Below are positions 40,857 to 49,832 of a stretch of DNA of 63,990 nt, piece by piece; the first letter of the stretch is position 1; each line of letters starts with the position of its first letter. Under the pieces are notes generated by a model that had not been told where the DNA came from, did not search any database, and worked only from the letters and a program-made list of their open reading frames with translations. The stretch is from Subdoligranulum variabile (lineage in GTDB: Bacteria; Bacillota; Clostridia; Oscillospirales; Ruminococcaceae): assembly GCA_004552305.1 (NCBI GenBank), contig SFOX01000006.1, forward strand, positions 1 to 63,990, read 5' to 3'. A program made the position numbers and the translations under genes.

Positions 40857-40880
40857 CGCCGGGGTTTCCGGTATCGCATT

Positions 40881-41606
40881 TTATCCGCGGCTGGCGGCGC
40901 TCAGCAGAATGCCGCCGCCCTCGTCCTCGGGCATACAGCCGCGCTGCGCCATCGAGCAGGCATCCTCCCCCGCCACAATGATGTGATCCAGCACCGGCAC
41001 GCCCAGCTGGCTCAGCGTGCGCATCACGGCGAGTGTCGTCATAATGTCCTTTTGGCTGGGCAGCGGCAGACCTGTGGGGTGGTTGTGCGCCAGAATTGCG
41101 CAGGTGCCGTTGGTGCGCGCCACATCGCGCAGCAGCTTGCGCATATCAATGGTCACCCGGTTCGGCACGCCCTCCGCCATAAACAGATCCTTCAGCGGCT
41201 TACACTGGTCGTCCAGCACAATGATGTAAAAGCGCTCGTTCTGCAAGCCAAAAAACAGCGGCTTGACGTATTCTATCGCGTTTTCGGTGCGTTCCAGGCT
41301 GATTTGCGGTCTGCGCTTGCGCTGGGCATAGTACCGCCCGAACGCCGCCACCGAAACGATCAGCCGTGCGCTCTTGGGTCCGACGCCCTTGACCTTTTGC
41401 AGCTCCTCCTCGCCCGCTTCCATCACGGCGCAGAAGCTGCCGAAATGCTTGATCAGCCGATGTGCCAACTCGTTGGTGTCCTGCCGGGGTATGGACAAAA
41501 ACAGCAGGTACTCCAGCGCCTCATGCTCCGCCAGACTGTCCAGCCCGTCGCGCTGCACCCGCTCATACATACGGGCGCGGTGTTCTTCATGCAGCTGTTC
41601 CGACAT
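40881..41606 (-). CDS. radC: RadC family (JAB/MPN-domain) protein
   Basis: A 241-residue protein with a helix-hairpin-helix region (about 55-90, KVKGVGPKSARLIVSV) and a JAMM metalloprotease-like domain with the zinc motif AHNHPTGLPLPSQKD and a later Asp in LDHIIVA. Its biochemical role is uncertain; a link to recombination repair or competence is often assumed. It has its own divergent promoter, overlapping that of the RluA-family gene. Confidence 0.92.
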   Translation of the reverse strand: MSEQLHEEHRARMYERVQRDGLDSLAEHEALEYLLFLSIPRQDTNELAHRLIKHFGSFCAVMEAGEEELQKVKGVGPKSARLIVSVAAFGRYYAQRKRRPQISLERTENAIEYVKPLFFGLQNERFYIIVLDDQCKPLKDLFMAEGVPNRVTIDMRKLLRDVARTNGTCAILAHNHPTGLPLPSQKDIMTTLAVMRTLSQLGVPVLDHIIVAGEDACSMAQRGCMPEDEGGGILLSAASRG

Positions 41607-41626
41607 AGTTTTGCACCATTCCCCTC

Positions 41627-41655
41627 TTTACGCAGCTTTAATTTTATTATATACT
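41627..41655 (+). promoter_or_regulatory. Promoter of the second RluA-family gene
   Basis: TTTACG (41627-41632), 17 bp and TATACT (41650-41655). Its -10 overlaps the -10 of the opposing radC promoter. Confidence 0.55.
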
Positions 41656-41673
41656 TTATTTATTGTTTTGCAA
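41646..41673 (-). promoter_or_regulatory. Promoter of radC
   Basis: On the minus strand TTGCAA (41668-41673), 16 bp and TATAAT (41646-41651). It interlocks with the plus-strand promoter at 41627-41655. Confidence 0.65.
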
Positions 41674-41687
41674 GGGGGAGAAAATCC

Positions 41688-42662
41688 ATGAAAAGCTTTA
41701 CCGCCGGCACCAACGAGGAGGGCGTTCGCCTGAGCCGCTTTGTTGAAAGCGTCACCAAAGATATGCCCCGCAGTATGATGTACAAGGCGTTCCGCAACAA
41801 GCGCATCAAGGTCAACGGCAAACGCGCCGAGCCGGACACGCGCCTGCATCAAAACGATTGGATCGAATTGTATATCAACGACGAGTTTTTCCCGGCGGGC
41901 GCCGCCGCCCCTGCCAAAAAGCCGCCCCGCCGCCAGCCGCCGGTGACGGTGATTTACGAGGATGGGAATATCGCCGTCCTGTACAAGCCCGCCCACCTTT
42001 TGTGCCACAGCGACCGCACGGGCGACGCCAACCTTGTGGATGCTTTTGCCGCTTATCTGCAAGCCAAGGGCGAATATGACCCCCACGCCGAGCAGCGCTT
42101 TGCCCCGGCAATCTGCAACCGGCTGGACCGCGGCACCGAGGGGCTTGTCATTGCCGCCAAATCCTACGCCGCGCTGCGGGATATGAACGCCATCATCCGT
42201 GACAATCAGATGAAAAAGGAATACCTGACCATCACGGTGGGCACCCCGCCCGCCGGGCGGCATATCGCCTGGCTGCAGCACAGCGAGAAAAACAACAAGG
42301 TGCGCATCCATGCCCGCGAAGCCGAAGGCTACAAGCAGATCATCACCGAGGTCACACCCATCCGCCAGAACGGTCCCTTTACGCTGTGCCGCATCGGGCT
42401 GATCACCGGGCGCACCCACCAGATCCGCGCCCATCTTGCCTATCTGGGGCATCCGGTTCTGGGGGACATCAAGTACGGCAACCGCAAAATGAACGAGCGC
42501 ACTGGGCTGAAAACGCAGGCGCTGTGCGCCCAGCGCCTGACCTTTGACCGCATCCCGCAGGACAACATCCTGCATGAGCTTTCCGGGCGGGTCATCAAGC
42601 TGGAGGATCCCGCCATCGTCAGGCAGTTTGACGCCCTGAGCCGAAACGCCGACAGCAAATAA
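41688..42662 (+). CDS. RluA/RluC-family pseudouridine synthase
   Basis: A 324-residue protein with an N-terminal S4-like domain (about 10-65, FRNKRIKVNGKRAEPDTRL) and the pseudouridine synthase domain with catalytic Asp in NRLDRGTEGLVIAAK (about residue 147) and GRTHQIRAHLAYLGHPVLGD. It differs from the 20160-21098 enzyme by a polybasic Pro-rich insert (AAPAKKPPRRQPP) after S4. The target is rRNA or tRNA; I cannot say which. GGGGGAG precedes ATG 41688. Confidence 0.9.
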   Translation: MKSFTAGTNEEGVRLSRFVESVTKDMPRSMMYKAFRNKRIKVNGKRAEPDTRLHQNDWIELYINDEFFPAGAAAPAKKPPRRQPPVTVIYEDGNIAVLYKPAHLLCHSDRTGDANLVDAFAAYLQAKGEYDPHAEQRFAPAICNRLDRGTEGLVIAAKSYAALRDMNAIIRDNQMKKEYLTITVGTPPAGRHIAWLQHSEKNNKVRIHAREAEGYKQIITEVTPIRQNGPFTLCRIGLITGRTHQIRAHLAYLGHPVLGDIKYGNRKMNERTGLKTQALCAQRLTFDRIPQDNILHELSGRVIKLEDPAIVRQFDALSRNADSK

Positions 42663-42666
42663 AAAC

Positions 42667-42705
42667 AAAAAAGCCTGTGTACGTTTTACGGTACACGGGC
42701 TTTTT
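42667..42705. terminator. Bidirectional terminator between the RluA-family gene and the zinc-ribbon gene
   Basis: AAAAAGCCTGTGTAC pairs with GTACACGGGCTTTTT with one G-T wobble. A-rich and T-rich ends serve both converging genes. Confidence 0.85.
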
Positions 42706-42716
42706 GTATGTTCTTT

Positions 42717-43835
42717 TTATGCCAGCACAAAGCGGTAGATCAAAGACACCGCAATAATCAGTGCGCAGACCACCGTCGTGATCGGCGGCGCCCAGCGGAT
42801 AATGCGCTCCGCCATTTCGTCGTCCTCACTGATTTCGTCCTCATCGGCGTAGCGACCGCGCTTGGCGGCGGGGGCGTCATGGATATCGTCCTCGTCATCA
42901 TAATCATCCACCTTGTCGGTGTCATACATCTGGGTACCGCTCTCGTCATCGTCATCGTCAAACAGGCGACCCTTGGGGGCGTAGCGCTGCACGCGCTCTG
43001 CCTCCTCGTCCTCGTCATCCTCCTCGGGAGCGGCGGGCGCAGGCTGGGGGCGGCGGGCAGCGGCAAACGCCTTGGGGTCAAAGGCGGCGGTGGAGCCGCC
43101 CTCGTCCTGCTGCACCGGGTCGATCTGCTGGCTGATGGCTGCCTGTGCGGCGGCTGCCATAGCGGCAGGGTCCTTGGCGGGGGTCACATCATTGGCGACC
43201 GCCTTCAGCTCCTGCTGCTGGCGCTCGGCAGCCTGACGGGCTTCCTCCAGAATGGCGGTCAGCTCGGATTTGATCAGGGCGCGGTTGCCGCCGCATTCCG
43301 AGCAGACCTTGGTGTTTTCTTCATTGGGATGGAATGCGCCGCAGGCACAGAACCAGCCCTGCTCCACGTCCTGCGGCACGCAGGTCAGAAGCGGATTGCC
43401 GGTGCGCTGCTGCAGGTTGTGGGCAATCGAAGCCGGCAGCACGCGGGGGGCGTTCAGGCGCACCCGCTTGTAGCCGCGCAAATCGACGCCGCGCCCGTTC
43501 AGAAAGGCGCGATCCTGCTCGACCTCCACGCTGGAAACCGGCGTATCGCTGACATAGACAGCCTCGTCACTGCCGAACACATTGCCCGGCTGGGCGTCCA
43601 GCTGCTCGTAGTAGAAATCATCCTCGCACAAAATCTGACCGGCGGCATCCTTGCACTTAAAGTGTACCACCAGCCCGGTCAAAGGCTCGGTGCCTACGTT
43701 TTTAAAGGTCAGGCAAACGGCGACCTCACCGTTGACATCGCCTTTCAGCAGCTCGACCCGCACAAACTGCACGGGGCTGCCCGCCGTGTAGTAGTTGGCA
43801 CGGGACTGCGCCATAAGGGAATAATTCTGTTCCAT
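42717..43835 (-). CDS. Tail-anchored zinc-ribbon protein with acidic linker, unknown function
   Basis: A 372-residue protein I do not recognise. The N-terminal half (about 1-140) looks like a beta-sandwich with FKNVGTEPLTGLVVHFKC, as in domains of the CARDB/FxLYD kind. A zinc ribbon follows (CACGAFHP and CSECGGNR, about 165-190), then a helical stretch, a very acidic, low-complexity linker (about 270-345, runs of D and E) and a C-terminal membrane segment (about 350-370). The anchor is at the C-terminus, so the protein would face the cytoplasm. It is the last gene of the tilS-hpt-ftsH operon direction, 15 bases after ftsH. Confidence 0.75.
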   Translation of the reverse strand: MEQNYSLMAQSRANYYTAGSPVQFVRVELLKGDVNGEVAVCLTFKNVGTEPLTGLVVHFKCKDAAGQILCEDDFYYEQLDAQPGNVFGSDEAVYVSDTPVSSVEVEQDRAFLNGRGVDLRGYKRVRLNAPRVLPASIAHNLQQRTGNPLLTCVPQDVEQGWFCACGAFHPNEENTKVCSECGGNRALIKSELTAILEEARQAAERQQQELKAVANDVTPAKDPAAMAAAAQAAISQQIDPVQQDEGGSTAAFDPKAFAAARRPQPAPAAPEEDDEDEEAERVQRYAPKGRLFDDDDDESGTQMYDTDKVDDYDDEDDIHDAPAAKRGRYADEDEISEDDEMAERIIRWAPPITTVVCALIIAVSLIYRFVLA

Positions 43836-43850
43836 TTTTCACACCTACTC

Positions 43851-45917
43851 TTAGTTTTCTTGATTGTGCTGTGGCTCGTCGGTGTTTTCGGCGGGCGCAG
43901 TGGGTTTCTGCGGGGCAGGCTCGGCGGGAGCTGCCGGCTCGGTCGTCTTGCTGCCAAGGTCATAGGGAGGCAGCGTGCCGCCCTGCATCAGGGTGTTGAA
44001 GTCCGCACCGCTGATCTTCTCGCGCTCGATCAGAACGCCTGCCACCTTGTGCAGCTCATCCATATGCTCGGTAAGGATACGGCGGGCGGTTTCATACGCT
44101 TCGTCCACAATATCGCGGATCTCGTTGTCAATTTCGGAGGCAATGGCTTCCGAATAGCCCTTGCCCTGCCCCAAATCACGCCCTAAGAAGGTTTCGCCGG
44201 GGTCGCCGCCGTAGACAACGGGTCCCAGACGCTCCGAGAAGCCGTACCGCGTCACCATGGAGCGGGCGGTGTCGGTAGCGCGCTGCAGGTCACTGGACGC
44301 GCCGGTGGAGATATCCTCCAGCACCAGCTGCTCTGCCACGCGACCGCCCAGCAGGGTGACGATATTTTCAAACATCGCGGTCTTGGTGATATAGCTGGGG
44401 TCTTTTTCGGGCAGATACATCGTGTAGCCGCCCGCCGCGCCGCGGGAAATAATACTGATCTCGTGCACCGGGTCATGGTGCTTGCTGAAGTAGCCGGTAA
44501 TGGCGTGACCGGTTTCGTGGTAGGCGGTCAGGCGGCGCTCGGCGTCGGTGACAACGTGGCTCTTTTTCTCGGGTCCCATCATAACCTTGACCGAGGCTTC
44601 CTCGATCTCCTTCTCGCTGATGGCCTTTTTGCCCTGGCGGGCTGCCAGCAGGGCGGCCTCATTGACAAGGTTTTCCAGATCGGCGCCGGAGAAGCCCGCC
44701 GTGGAGCGGGCAATGGTTTTCAGCTCCACATCGGGGGCAAGCGGCTTGTTGCGGGTATGCACGCGCAGAATCTGCTCGCGTCCCTTGACATCGGGCAGCC
44801 CCACATACACCTGACGGTCAAAACGACCCGGGCGCAGCAGCGCCTTGTCCAGAATGTCCGCGCGGTTGGTGGCTGCCATCACGATGACACCATCGTTGGC
44901 GTCAAAGCCGTCCATCTCGACCAGCAGCTGGTTCAGCGTCTGCTCGCGCTCATCGTGACCGCCGCCCAGACCTGCGCCGCGCTGGCGTCCGACGGCGTCA
45001 ATTTCGTCGATAAAGACGATGGAAGGCATCGTCTTTTTGGCTTTTTCAAACAGGTCGCGCACGCGGGAGGCGCCGACACCGACATACATTTCGACAAAGT
45101 CAGAGCCGGAAATCGCGTAGAACGGCACGCCCGCCTCACCGGCGCAGGCACGCGCCAGCAGGGTCTTGCCGGTACCCGGAGGTCCCACCAGCAAAACGCC
45201 GTGGGGAATGCGCGCGCCGAGGGAGTTGAACTTGCCGGGGGCTTTCAGGAACTCAACGACCTCCTGCAGTTCCGCCTTTTCCTCGTCCGCACCCGCAACA
45301 TCGGCAAAGGTCGCCTTGCGCTGGTTTTCCTGCTGATCCTTGACCTTGGCACGCCCGACGTTCATAATGCTGCCGCCGGCACCGCCGCGGTACATCGACA
45401 TAAACATCAGAATGACCATACCCAGCATGGCGGCGTAGATGATGACCTCCGCCCAAGGGAAGCTGGAGCGCTGGGCGATATAATCGTAGACCATGGGCTG
45501 GTCGGGGTTGGCGGCGTTGTAGGCATCAATATACGCATCAATGACCTCGCCGTTGTTAAAGATGCCGTAGTACGGCAGCTTATAGGTCATATGCACGGTG
45601 CCGCCGTTTTGGGGCAGGGCGTCGCTTTCGCTGCCGGTCAGCCCGGTCAGCAGCCCGCCGGAGGAAGCCGTCGAGGTGGTTTCCTGCTTGGGAAGCTCTA
45701 CCTCGCCTTCCTTCAGCCACATTTCGAGGCTGGCGGTGTTAAGATCCAGCCGGAAGGACGTGACCTGATTGTTGCGGAAATAATCCCGCACGGTGGAATA
45801 GTAAATGTGCTGCGATGCCGACGCCGACATAAGCGGCGAAAGCGACACGAAAAGCAGTGTCAGCACCATAAGCACTGCTGCCAGAATAATGCCGTTAAAT
45901 TTAGGCTTGTGCTGCAA
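43851..45917 (-). CDS. ftsH: ATP-dependent zinc metalloprotease FtsH
   Basis: A 688-residue membrane AAA protease for quality control. Two N-terminal membrane segments (about 9-30 and 155-175) flank an external domain. The AAA module has GPPGTGKTLLARA (Walker A) and VFIDEIDAVGRQRG (Walker B). The zinc site is HETGH (in AYHETGHAITGY). A Pro/Ala/Glu-rich disordered tail ends the protein. The start is TTG 45917, eight bases after AGGAG. Order tilS-hpt-ftsH is conserved in Firmicutes. Confidence 0.96.
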   Translation of the reverse strand: MQHKPKFNGIILAAVLMVLTLLFVSLSPLMSASASQHIYYSTVRDYFRNNQVTSFRLDLNTASLEMWLKEGEVELPKQETTSTASSGGLLTGLTGSESDALPQNGGTVHMTYKLPYYGIFNNGEVIDAYIDAYNAANPDQPMVYDYIAQRSSFPWAEVIIYAAMLGMVILMFMSMYRGGAGGSIMNVGRAKVKDQQENQRKATFADVAGADEEKAELQEVVEFLKAPGKFNSLGARIPHGVLLVGPPGTGKTLLARACAGEAGVPFYAISGSDFVEMYVGVGASRVRDLFEKAKKTMPSIVFIDEIDAVGRQRGAGLGGGHDEREQTLNQLLVEMDGFDANDGVIVMAATNRADILDKALLRPGRFDRQVYVGLPDVKGREQILRVHTRNKPLAPDVELKTIARSTAGFSGADLENLVNEAALLAARQGKKAISEKEIEEASVKVMMGPEKKSHVVTDAERRLTAYHETGHAITGYFSKHHDPVHEISIISRGAAGGYTMYLPEKDPSYITKTAMFENIVTLLGGRVAEQLVLEDISTGASSDLQRATDTARSMVTRYGFSERLGPVVYGGDPGETFLGRDLGQGKGYSEAIASEIDNEIRDIVDEAYETARRILTEHMDELHKVAGVLIEREKISGADFNTLMQGGTLPPYDLGSKTTEPAAPAEPAPQKPTAPAENTDEPQHNQEN

Positions 45918-45974
45918 GAGATCAACTCCTAACCGGTATGCACCGGGTTATTTTTGCCGGAAACCCCGGCAGGT

Positions 45975-46526
45975 TCAGTCTGCATAGACCTGAGATTTCA
46001 ACACGCCGACATAGGGCAGGTTGCGGTATTTTTCGTCATAGTCAAGCCCGTAGCCCACCACGAACTCGTCCGGCACCTCAAAGCCGAGATAATCCGGCTC
46101 AATTTCGGTCTGGCGGCGGGTGGGCTTGGACAGAATGGTGCAAAGGCGCACACTGTTGGGGTTGCGCATCTTCAGCATCGGCATCAGATGCGAAAGCGTG
46201 ATGCCGGTATCGAGAATATCCTCCACGATCAAAACATCCTTGCCGGACAGGTCAGCGTCCAGATCCTTGATGATCTTGACAAGACCGGTGGACATCGTGT
46301 TGGAGCCGCCGTAGCTGGAAACCACCATAAAGTCAATGGCGCAGGGAATGGTCACGGCGCGCATCAGGTCCGCCATAAACACAACGCTGCCCTTTAAAAT
46401 GGAAACCAGCAGCAGCTGCTTGCCTGCGTAATCCCGGCTGATGGCGGCCCCCAGCTCGGCGACCTTGGCTTTGAGTTCCTGCTCCGATACCAAGATGCGA
46501 TCAATATCCTGATCCATGGTACACAT
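45975..46526 (-). CDS. hpt: Hypoxanthine phosphoribosyltransferase
   Basis: A 183-residue purine salvage enzyme converting hypoxanthine or guanine and PRPP to IMP or GMP. The PRPP motif is VLIVEDILDTGITLSHL (about 100-116), the flexible loop is MVVSSYGGS, and the N-terminal LLVSILKGSVVFMADL is typical. GGAGG precedes ATG 46526; that site lies inside the end of tilS. Another purine/pyrimidine salvage system is at 0.1-5.2 kb. Confidence 0.95.
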   Translation of the reverse strand: MCTMDQDIDRILVSEQELKAKVAELGAAISRDYAGKQLLLVSILKGSVVFMADLMRAVTIPCAIDFMVVSSYGGSNTMSTGLVKIIKDLDADLSGKDVLIVEDILDTGITLSHLMPMLKMRNPNSVRLCTILSKPTRRQTEIEPDYLGFEVPDEFVVGYGLDYDEKYRNLPYVGVLKSQVYAD

Positions 46527-46536
46527 AATTTGCCTC

Positions 46537-47916
46537 CTACTCTTTTTCGGCTCGTACCGTCAGCACGGTCTGGGTGTGTACGGTGGGGGTATAGCCTTCG
46601 GCAAAGCCGCTGCCCCACAGCCAAACGACCTCGCTCCCCTTTGCCAGAAGCGGCAGCAGGGCGCGTTGGGGCTGCGGGACCTTATTTTCGTTATAGTATT
46701 TTTTCAGCGTCTTGCGGCACCGACCCGCCGGTTGAAAGAAATCCCCCGGCTGGCGGGTGCGCAGAACTGTATACGATAGTATTCTATCACAATCTGCGCA
46801 ACAGTTTAAGTCTTTTTTTGAAAATGTTGGATTATTTAGAAAATTTTCATACTTTACCGCCTCAAAAACGACGGTATAGCCCCCCGGCAGGCAGAATTTG
46901 CCCAGCCGGAAGGGCTGTGCGGGTGCCGGCAGCGGCATAGCGGGGGCGGCGGGCTGCAAAAACAGCGTTCCGTTTTCCACCCGCCAAAGGGTATCCCCGG
47001 TCAGCTGCACCCCGCCGCTGCCCTGCAAAAGCGCGCCGTACAAAAGAGCAAGGTACTTTTCCTCGGCATCGCGCGTGGGGCTGACCAGCTTGTGCAGCGC
47101 TGTTTTGACCACCGGCTCGGGCGCGGCTGCCAGCTTGGCGGCGTCATACCCGCCGGGTACGGCAGCCTGCTGCAAAAGCGTGTCTGCCAGCCCCTCCAGC
47201 CAGACATCCAGCGTGCGCAGCTGCTCACTAAGGCGCGACATTGCCTGCAGGGCGGCAGGGTTCGCGTACTCCAGCGCAGGCACGGCGTCGTGGCGGATCC
47301 GGTTGCGCGCATAAAAATCCTCGGCGTTGGTTTCGTCCTGCACATAGCGCTGCCCCAGGGCGGCGCAGTAGCTTTCGGTGTCGGCGCGGCGCAGGCACAA
47401 AAACGGGCGGCGGTAGCAGCCACGCTGCGGCGCCATACCGGTAAGCCCGTGCAGCCCCGTGCCGCGCGCCATACGGAACAGCATGGTTTCTGCTTGGTCG
47501 GACATGGTGTGCGCCGTGGCGATGACGGCATCGTTTTCCTGTGCCAGACGGTCAAACCAAGTATACCGCAGCTCCCGCGCCCAGTTTTCGCTGGCGTGGG
47601 GCGGGATGGGTATCCCCGCTTTTGCGGCATCGAGGGTATGCAGCAAAACGCCATGCTGCCGGCAAAACTCCGCCACAAAGACGGCGTCCGCATCGGCGGC
47701 AGCGCCGCGCAGCCCGTGGTTGACGTGCGCCGCCTGCACAGTGATTTGCAAGCGCTCGGCGTTTCGCAGCAAAAACAACAGCAAAGCCATGGAGTCTGCC
47801 CCGCCGGAGCAGGCCGCAATGACTCTGCTGCCTGAAAGGAACAAGCCCTGCCGGGCAATGGTGCCCAGCAAGGTTTGTTCGATACGTTGTACGGTTTTTT
47901 CCGTGTCAGAAATCAT
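46537..47916 (-). CDS. tilS: tRNA(Ile)-lysidine synthetase
   Basis: A 459-residue enzyme attaching lysine to C34 of tRNA-Ile(CAU), needed for AUA decoding. The PP-loop is ACSGGADSMALL (about 34-45). The catalytic core includes HVNHGLRG and ATAHTMSDQAETMLFRMARGTG, and the C-terminal region has the TilS substrate-binding domain with RTRQPGDFFQPAGRCRKTLKKY. It overlaps dnaB by 11 bases and precedes hpt by 10. Essential in most bacteria. Confidence 0.95.
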   Translation of the reverse strand: MISDTEKTVQRIEQTLLGTIARQGLFLSGSRVIAACSGGADSMALLLFLLRNAERLQITVQAAHVNHGLRGAAADADAVFVAEFCRQHGVLLHTLDAAKAGIPIPPHASENWARELRYTWFDRLAQENDAVIATAHTMSDQAETMLFRMARGTGLHGLTGMAPQRGCYRRPFLCLRRADTESYCAALGQRYVQDETNAEDFYARNRIRHDAVPALEYANPAALQAMSRLSEQLRTLDVWLEGLADTLLQQAAVPGGYDAAKLAAAPEPVVKTALHKLVSPTRDAEEKYLALLYGALLQGSGGVQLTGDTLWRVENGTLFLQPAAPAMPLPAPAQPFRLGKFCLPGGYTVVFEAVKYENFLNNPTFSKKDLNCCADCDRILSYTVLRTRQPGDFFQPAGRCRKTLKKYYNENKVPQPQRALLPLLAKGSEVVWLWGSGFAEGYTPTVHTQTVLTVRAEKE

Positions 47917-49309
47917 GCGTCATGTCCAAATTGCTGAATCTTGTGTGGGCGCCATCCCAGCCAAGGCGCACCACGCTGGTTTCGCCGTGGCGGTTTTTTG
48001 CCACAATGCATTCGGCCTCGTTCTCGTTGGCCTGGCTTTCCTCGCCGTTTTGGGAGTTGTAGTAGGCAGCGCGGTACAAAAACAGCACGATATCAGCGTC
48101 CTGTTCGATAGAACCGGAGTCACGCAGGTCGGAAAGCTGCGGGCGGTGATCCGAGCGCCCTGCCGTTTTTTCGGCAGCACGGGACAGCTGCGACAACGCA
48201 ATGACCGGCACGTTCAGCTCCTTGGCCATAATTTTCAGATTTCGGGTGATGTCGCTGATTTCCTGCACACGGCTTTCGGTGCGCTTGGCGCTTTGCATCA
48301 GCTGCAAATAGTCGATAATGACCAGCCCGATCTTTTCTTTCTTGGGGTCCTGGTTAATCTGGCGGATTTTCGCCTTGATCTCCGGCACCGAAATACCGGA
48401 GCTGTCATCCATATAGATGGGCGCATTGTACAAAAGCGAAGTCGCCTGTGCGAAATCGTTCCAGTCGGAGTTGTTCAGCCTCCCCGTGCGGAAGGCTTGG
48501 CTGTCAATGTTTGCCGTGCTGGAAAGGATGCGGTCGGTCAGCTGCTCGCAGGTCATTTCCAAGCTGAAAATGATGGTGGGCACCTTTTGCTGACGTGCCA
48601 CGTTGGTGGCGATGTTCAGCGCAAAGGAGGTCTTGCCCATACCGGGGCGGGCTGCCAGAATGATCAGGTCGGAGCGTCCCAGCCCGGTCAGCACAGTGTC
48701 CAGATAGGTAAAACCCGTGGGGATGCCGGCAAACTTATCGCGGTCGGCACCGCTGAGCTTCTGCATGGTGTCGATGACCTCAAGGATGGATTCCCGGATG
48801 GTCTTGACGCCCGACTTGTCGCGCCCGCTGCGGATGTCGTAAATTTTTTGTTCGGCGCTTTCCAGCAACAGGTCCGCATCCTCGCCGGAGGCGGTTTCGT
48901 TCAAAATACTGCGCGCCGCGTCAATGAGCCTGCGCGCCTGATATTTTTCCTTTACGATTTTAATGTACGAATCTACGTTGGAAATGGCAGGAACCGTTTC
49001 GGCAATGCGGGTGATGTACACCTTGGCGTCGTCAGCGCCCGCAAAGGTGCCGTTTGAGCCAAGGGCATTGACCAGCGTGATGACATCGACCGCCTCGCTG
49101 TCGGTAAACAGTGCGCGCATCGTTTCAAACACGGCGCGGTTCTGCTCCGAGTAGAACATTTCCGGCTCCATCTCGGTAATCAGGCGGTTGAGGATGGTAT
49201 CCTCCATCAATGCCGCGCCCAGCACGCTCTGCTCGGCCTGCATATTGTAGGGCATCTGGATGCCAAGGCTGGACAGGCTTAATTCATCATTTTTCGGCAC
49301 AAAAGGCAC
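47906..49309 (-). CDS. dnaB: Replicative DNA helicase DnaB
   Basis: A 467-residue hexameric helicase. N-terminal domain (about 15-115) with PYNMQAEQSVLGAALM; RecA-type ATPase with AARPGMGKTSFALN (about 205-218), VIIDYLQLM and the arginine-finger region. Not a phage form; length is standard. The longest frame uses GTG 49309; GTG 49300, eight bases after AAAGGGG, is equally good. rplI lies 40 bases upstream, in the usual rplI-dnaB order. Confidence 0.95.
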   Translation of the reverse strand: MPFVPKNDELSLSSLGIQMPYNMQAEQSVLGAALMEDTILNRLITEMEPEMFYSEQNRAVFETMRALFTDSEAVDVITLVNALGSNGTFAGADDAKVYITRIAETVPAISNVDSYIKIVKEKYQARRLIDAARSILNETASGEDADLLLESAEQKIYDIRSGRDKSGVKTIRESILEVIDTMQKLSGADRDKFAGIPTGFTYLDTVLTGLGRSDLIILAARPGMGKTSFALNIATNVARQQKVPTIIFSLEMTCEQLTDRILSSTANIDSQAFRTGRLNNSDWNDFAQATSLLYNAPIYMDDSSGISVPEIKAKIRQINQDPKKEKIGLVIIDYLQLMQSAKRTESRVQEISDITRNLKIMAKELNVPVIALSQLSRAAEKTAGRSDHRPQLSDLRDSGSIEQDADIVLFLYRAAYYNSQNGEESQANENEAECIVAKNRHGETSVVRLGWDGAHTRFSNLDMTHDF

Positions 49310-49348
49310 CCCTTTCCCTTTGGGTTTTCTGTGTAAAGCAAATTGGCT

Positions 49349-49795
49349 TTACAGTTCCTCAACCTTGAGCTTGAAGTCCGCCACGATACCCGCATACAGG
49401 CGCACACTGGCGTCATAGCTGCCGAATTCCTTGATGGCGGCGGGCAGCTCGACCTTTTTCTTGTCGATTTCGGTGCCGGTCAGCTGGCTGAGCAGCTCGG
49501 CAACTTCCTTGCCGGTGACCTTGCCGTACAGCTTGCCGGACGCGCCGCCCTTGACCTTGGCGGTCACGGTCTTGCCCTTGATCTTGTCTGCCACAGCCTG
49601 TGCGGCAGCGCGGGCTTCTGCCTCATGGTGCGCCTTCGCCTCGCTCTTGGTGCGCGCCTGATTCAGCGCCCCGGCGTCGGCGGCAGCCGCCAGACCGCGC
49701 GGAAACAGGAAGTTGCGGGCGTACCCGTCCGAAACCTCGTGAATTTCGTCCTTCTTGCCGATGCTCTTGACATCCTGCTTCAAAATAACCTTCAT
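49349..49795 (-). CDS. rplI: Ribosomal protein bL9
   Basis: A 148-residue large-subunit protein. The N-terminal rRNA-binding domain starts MKVILKQDVKSIGKKDEI and has the SDGYARNFLFPRGLA signature (about 28-42). A long connecting helix and the C-terminal domain follow. AGGAGGGG precedes ATG 49795; the longer frame upstream overlaps gdpP. Standard length. Confidence 0.97.
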   Translation of the reverse strand: MKVILKQDVKSIGKKDEIHEVSDGYARNFLFPRGLAAAADAGALNQARTKSEAKAHHEAEARAAAQAVADKIKGKTVTAKVKGGASGKLYGKVTGKEVAELLSQLTGTEIDKKKVELPAAIKEFGSYDASVRLYAGIVADFKLKVEEL

Positions 49796-49832
49796 AAGAG
49801 TCCCCTCCTGAAATTCTTGAAATGGATTTGTA

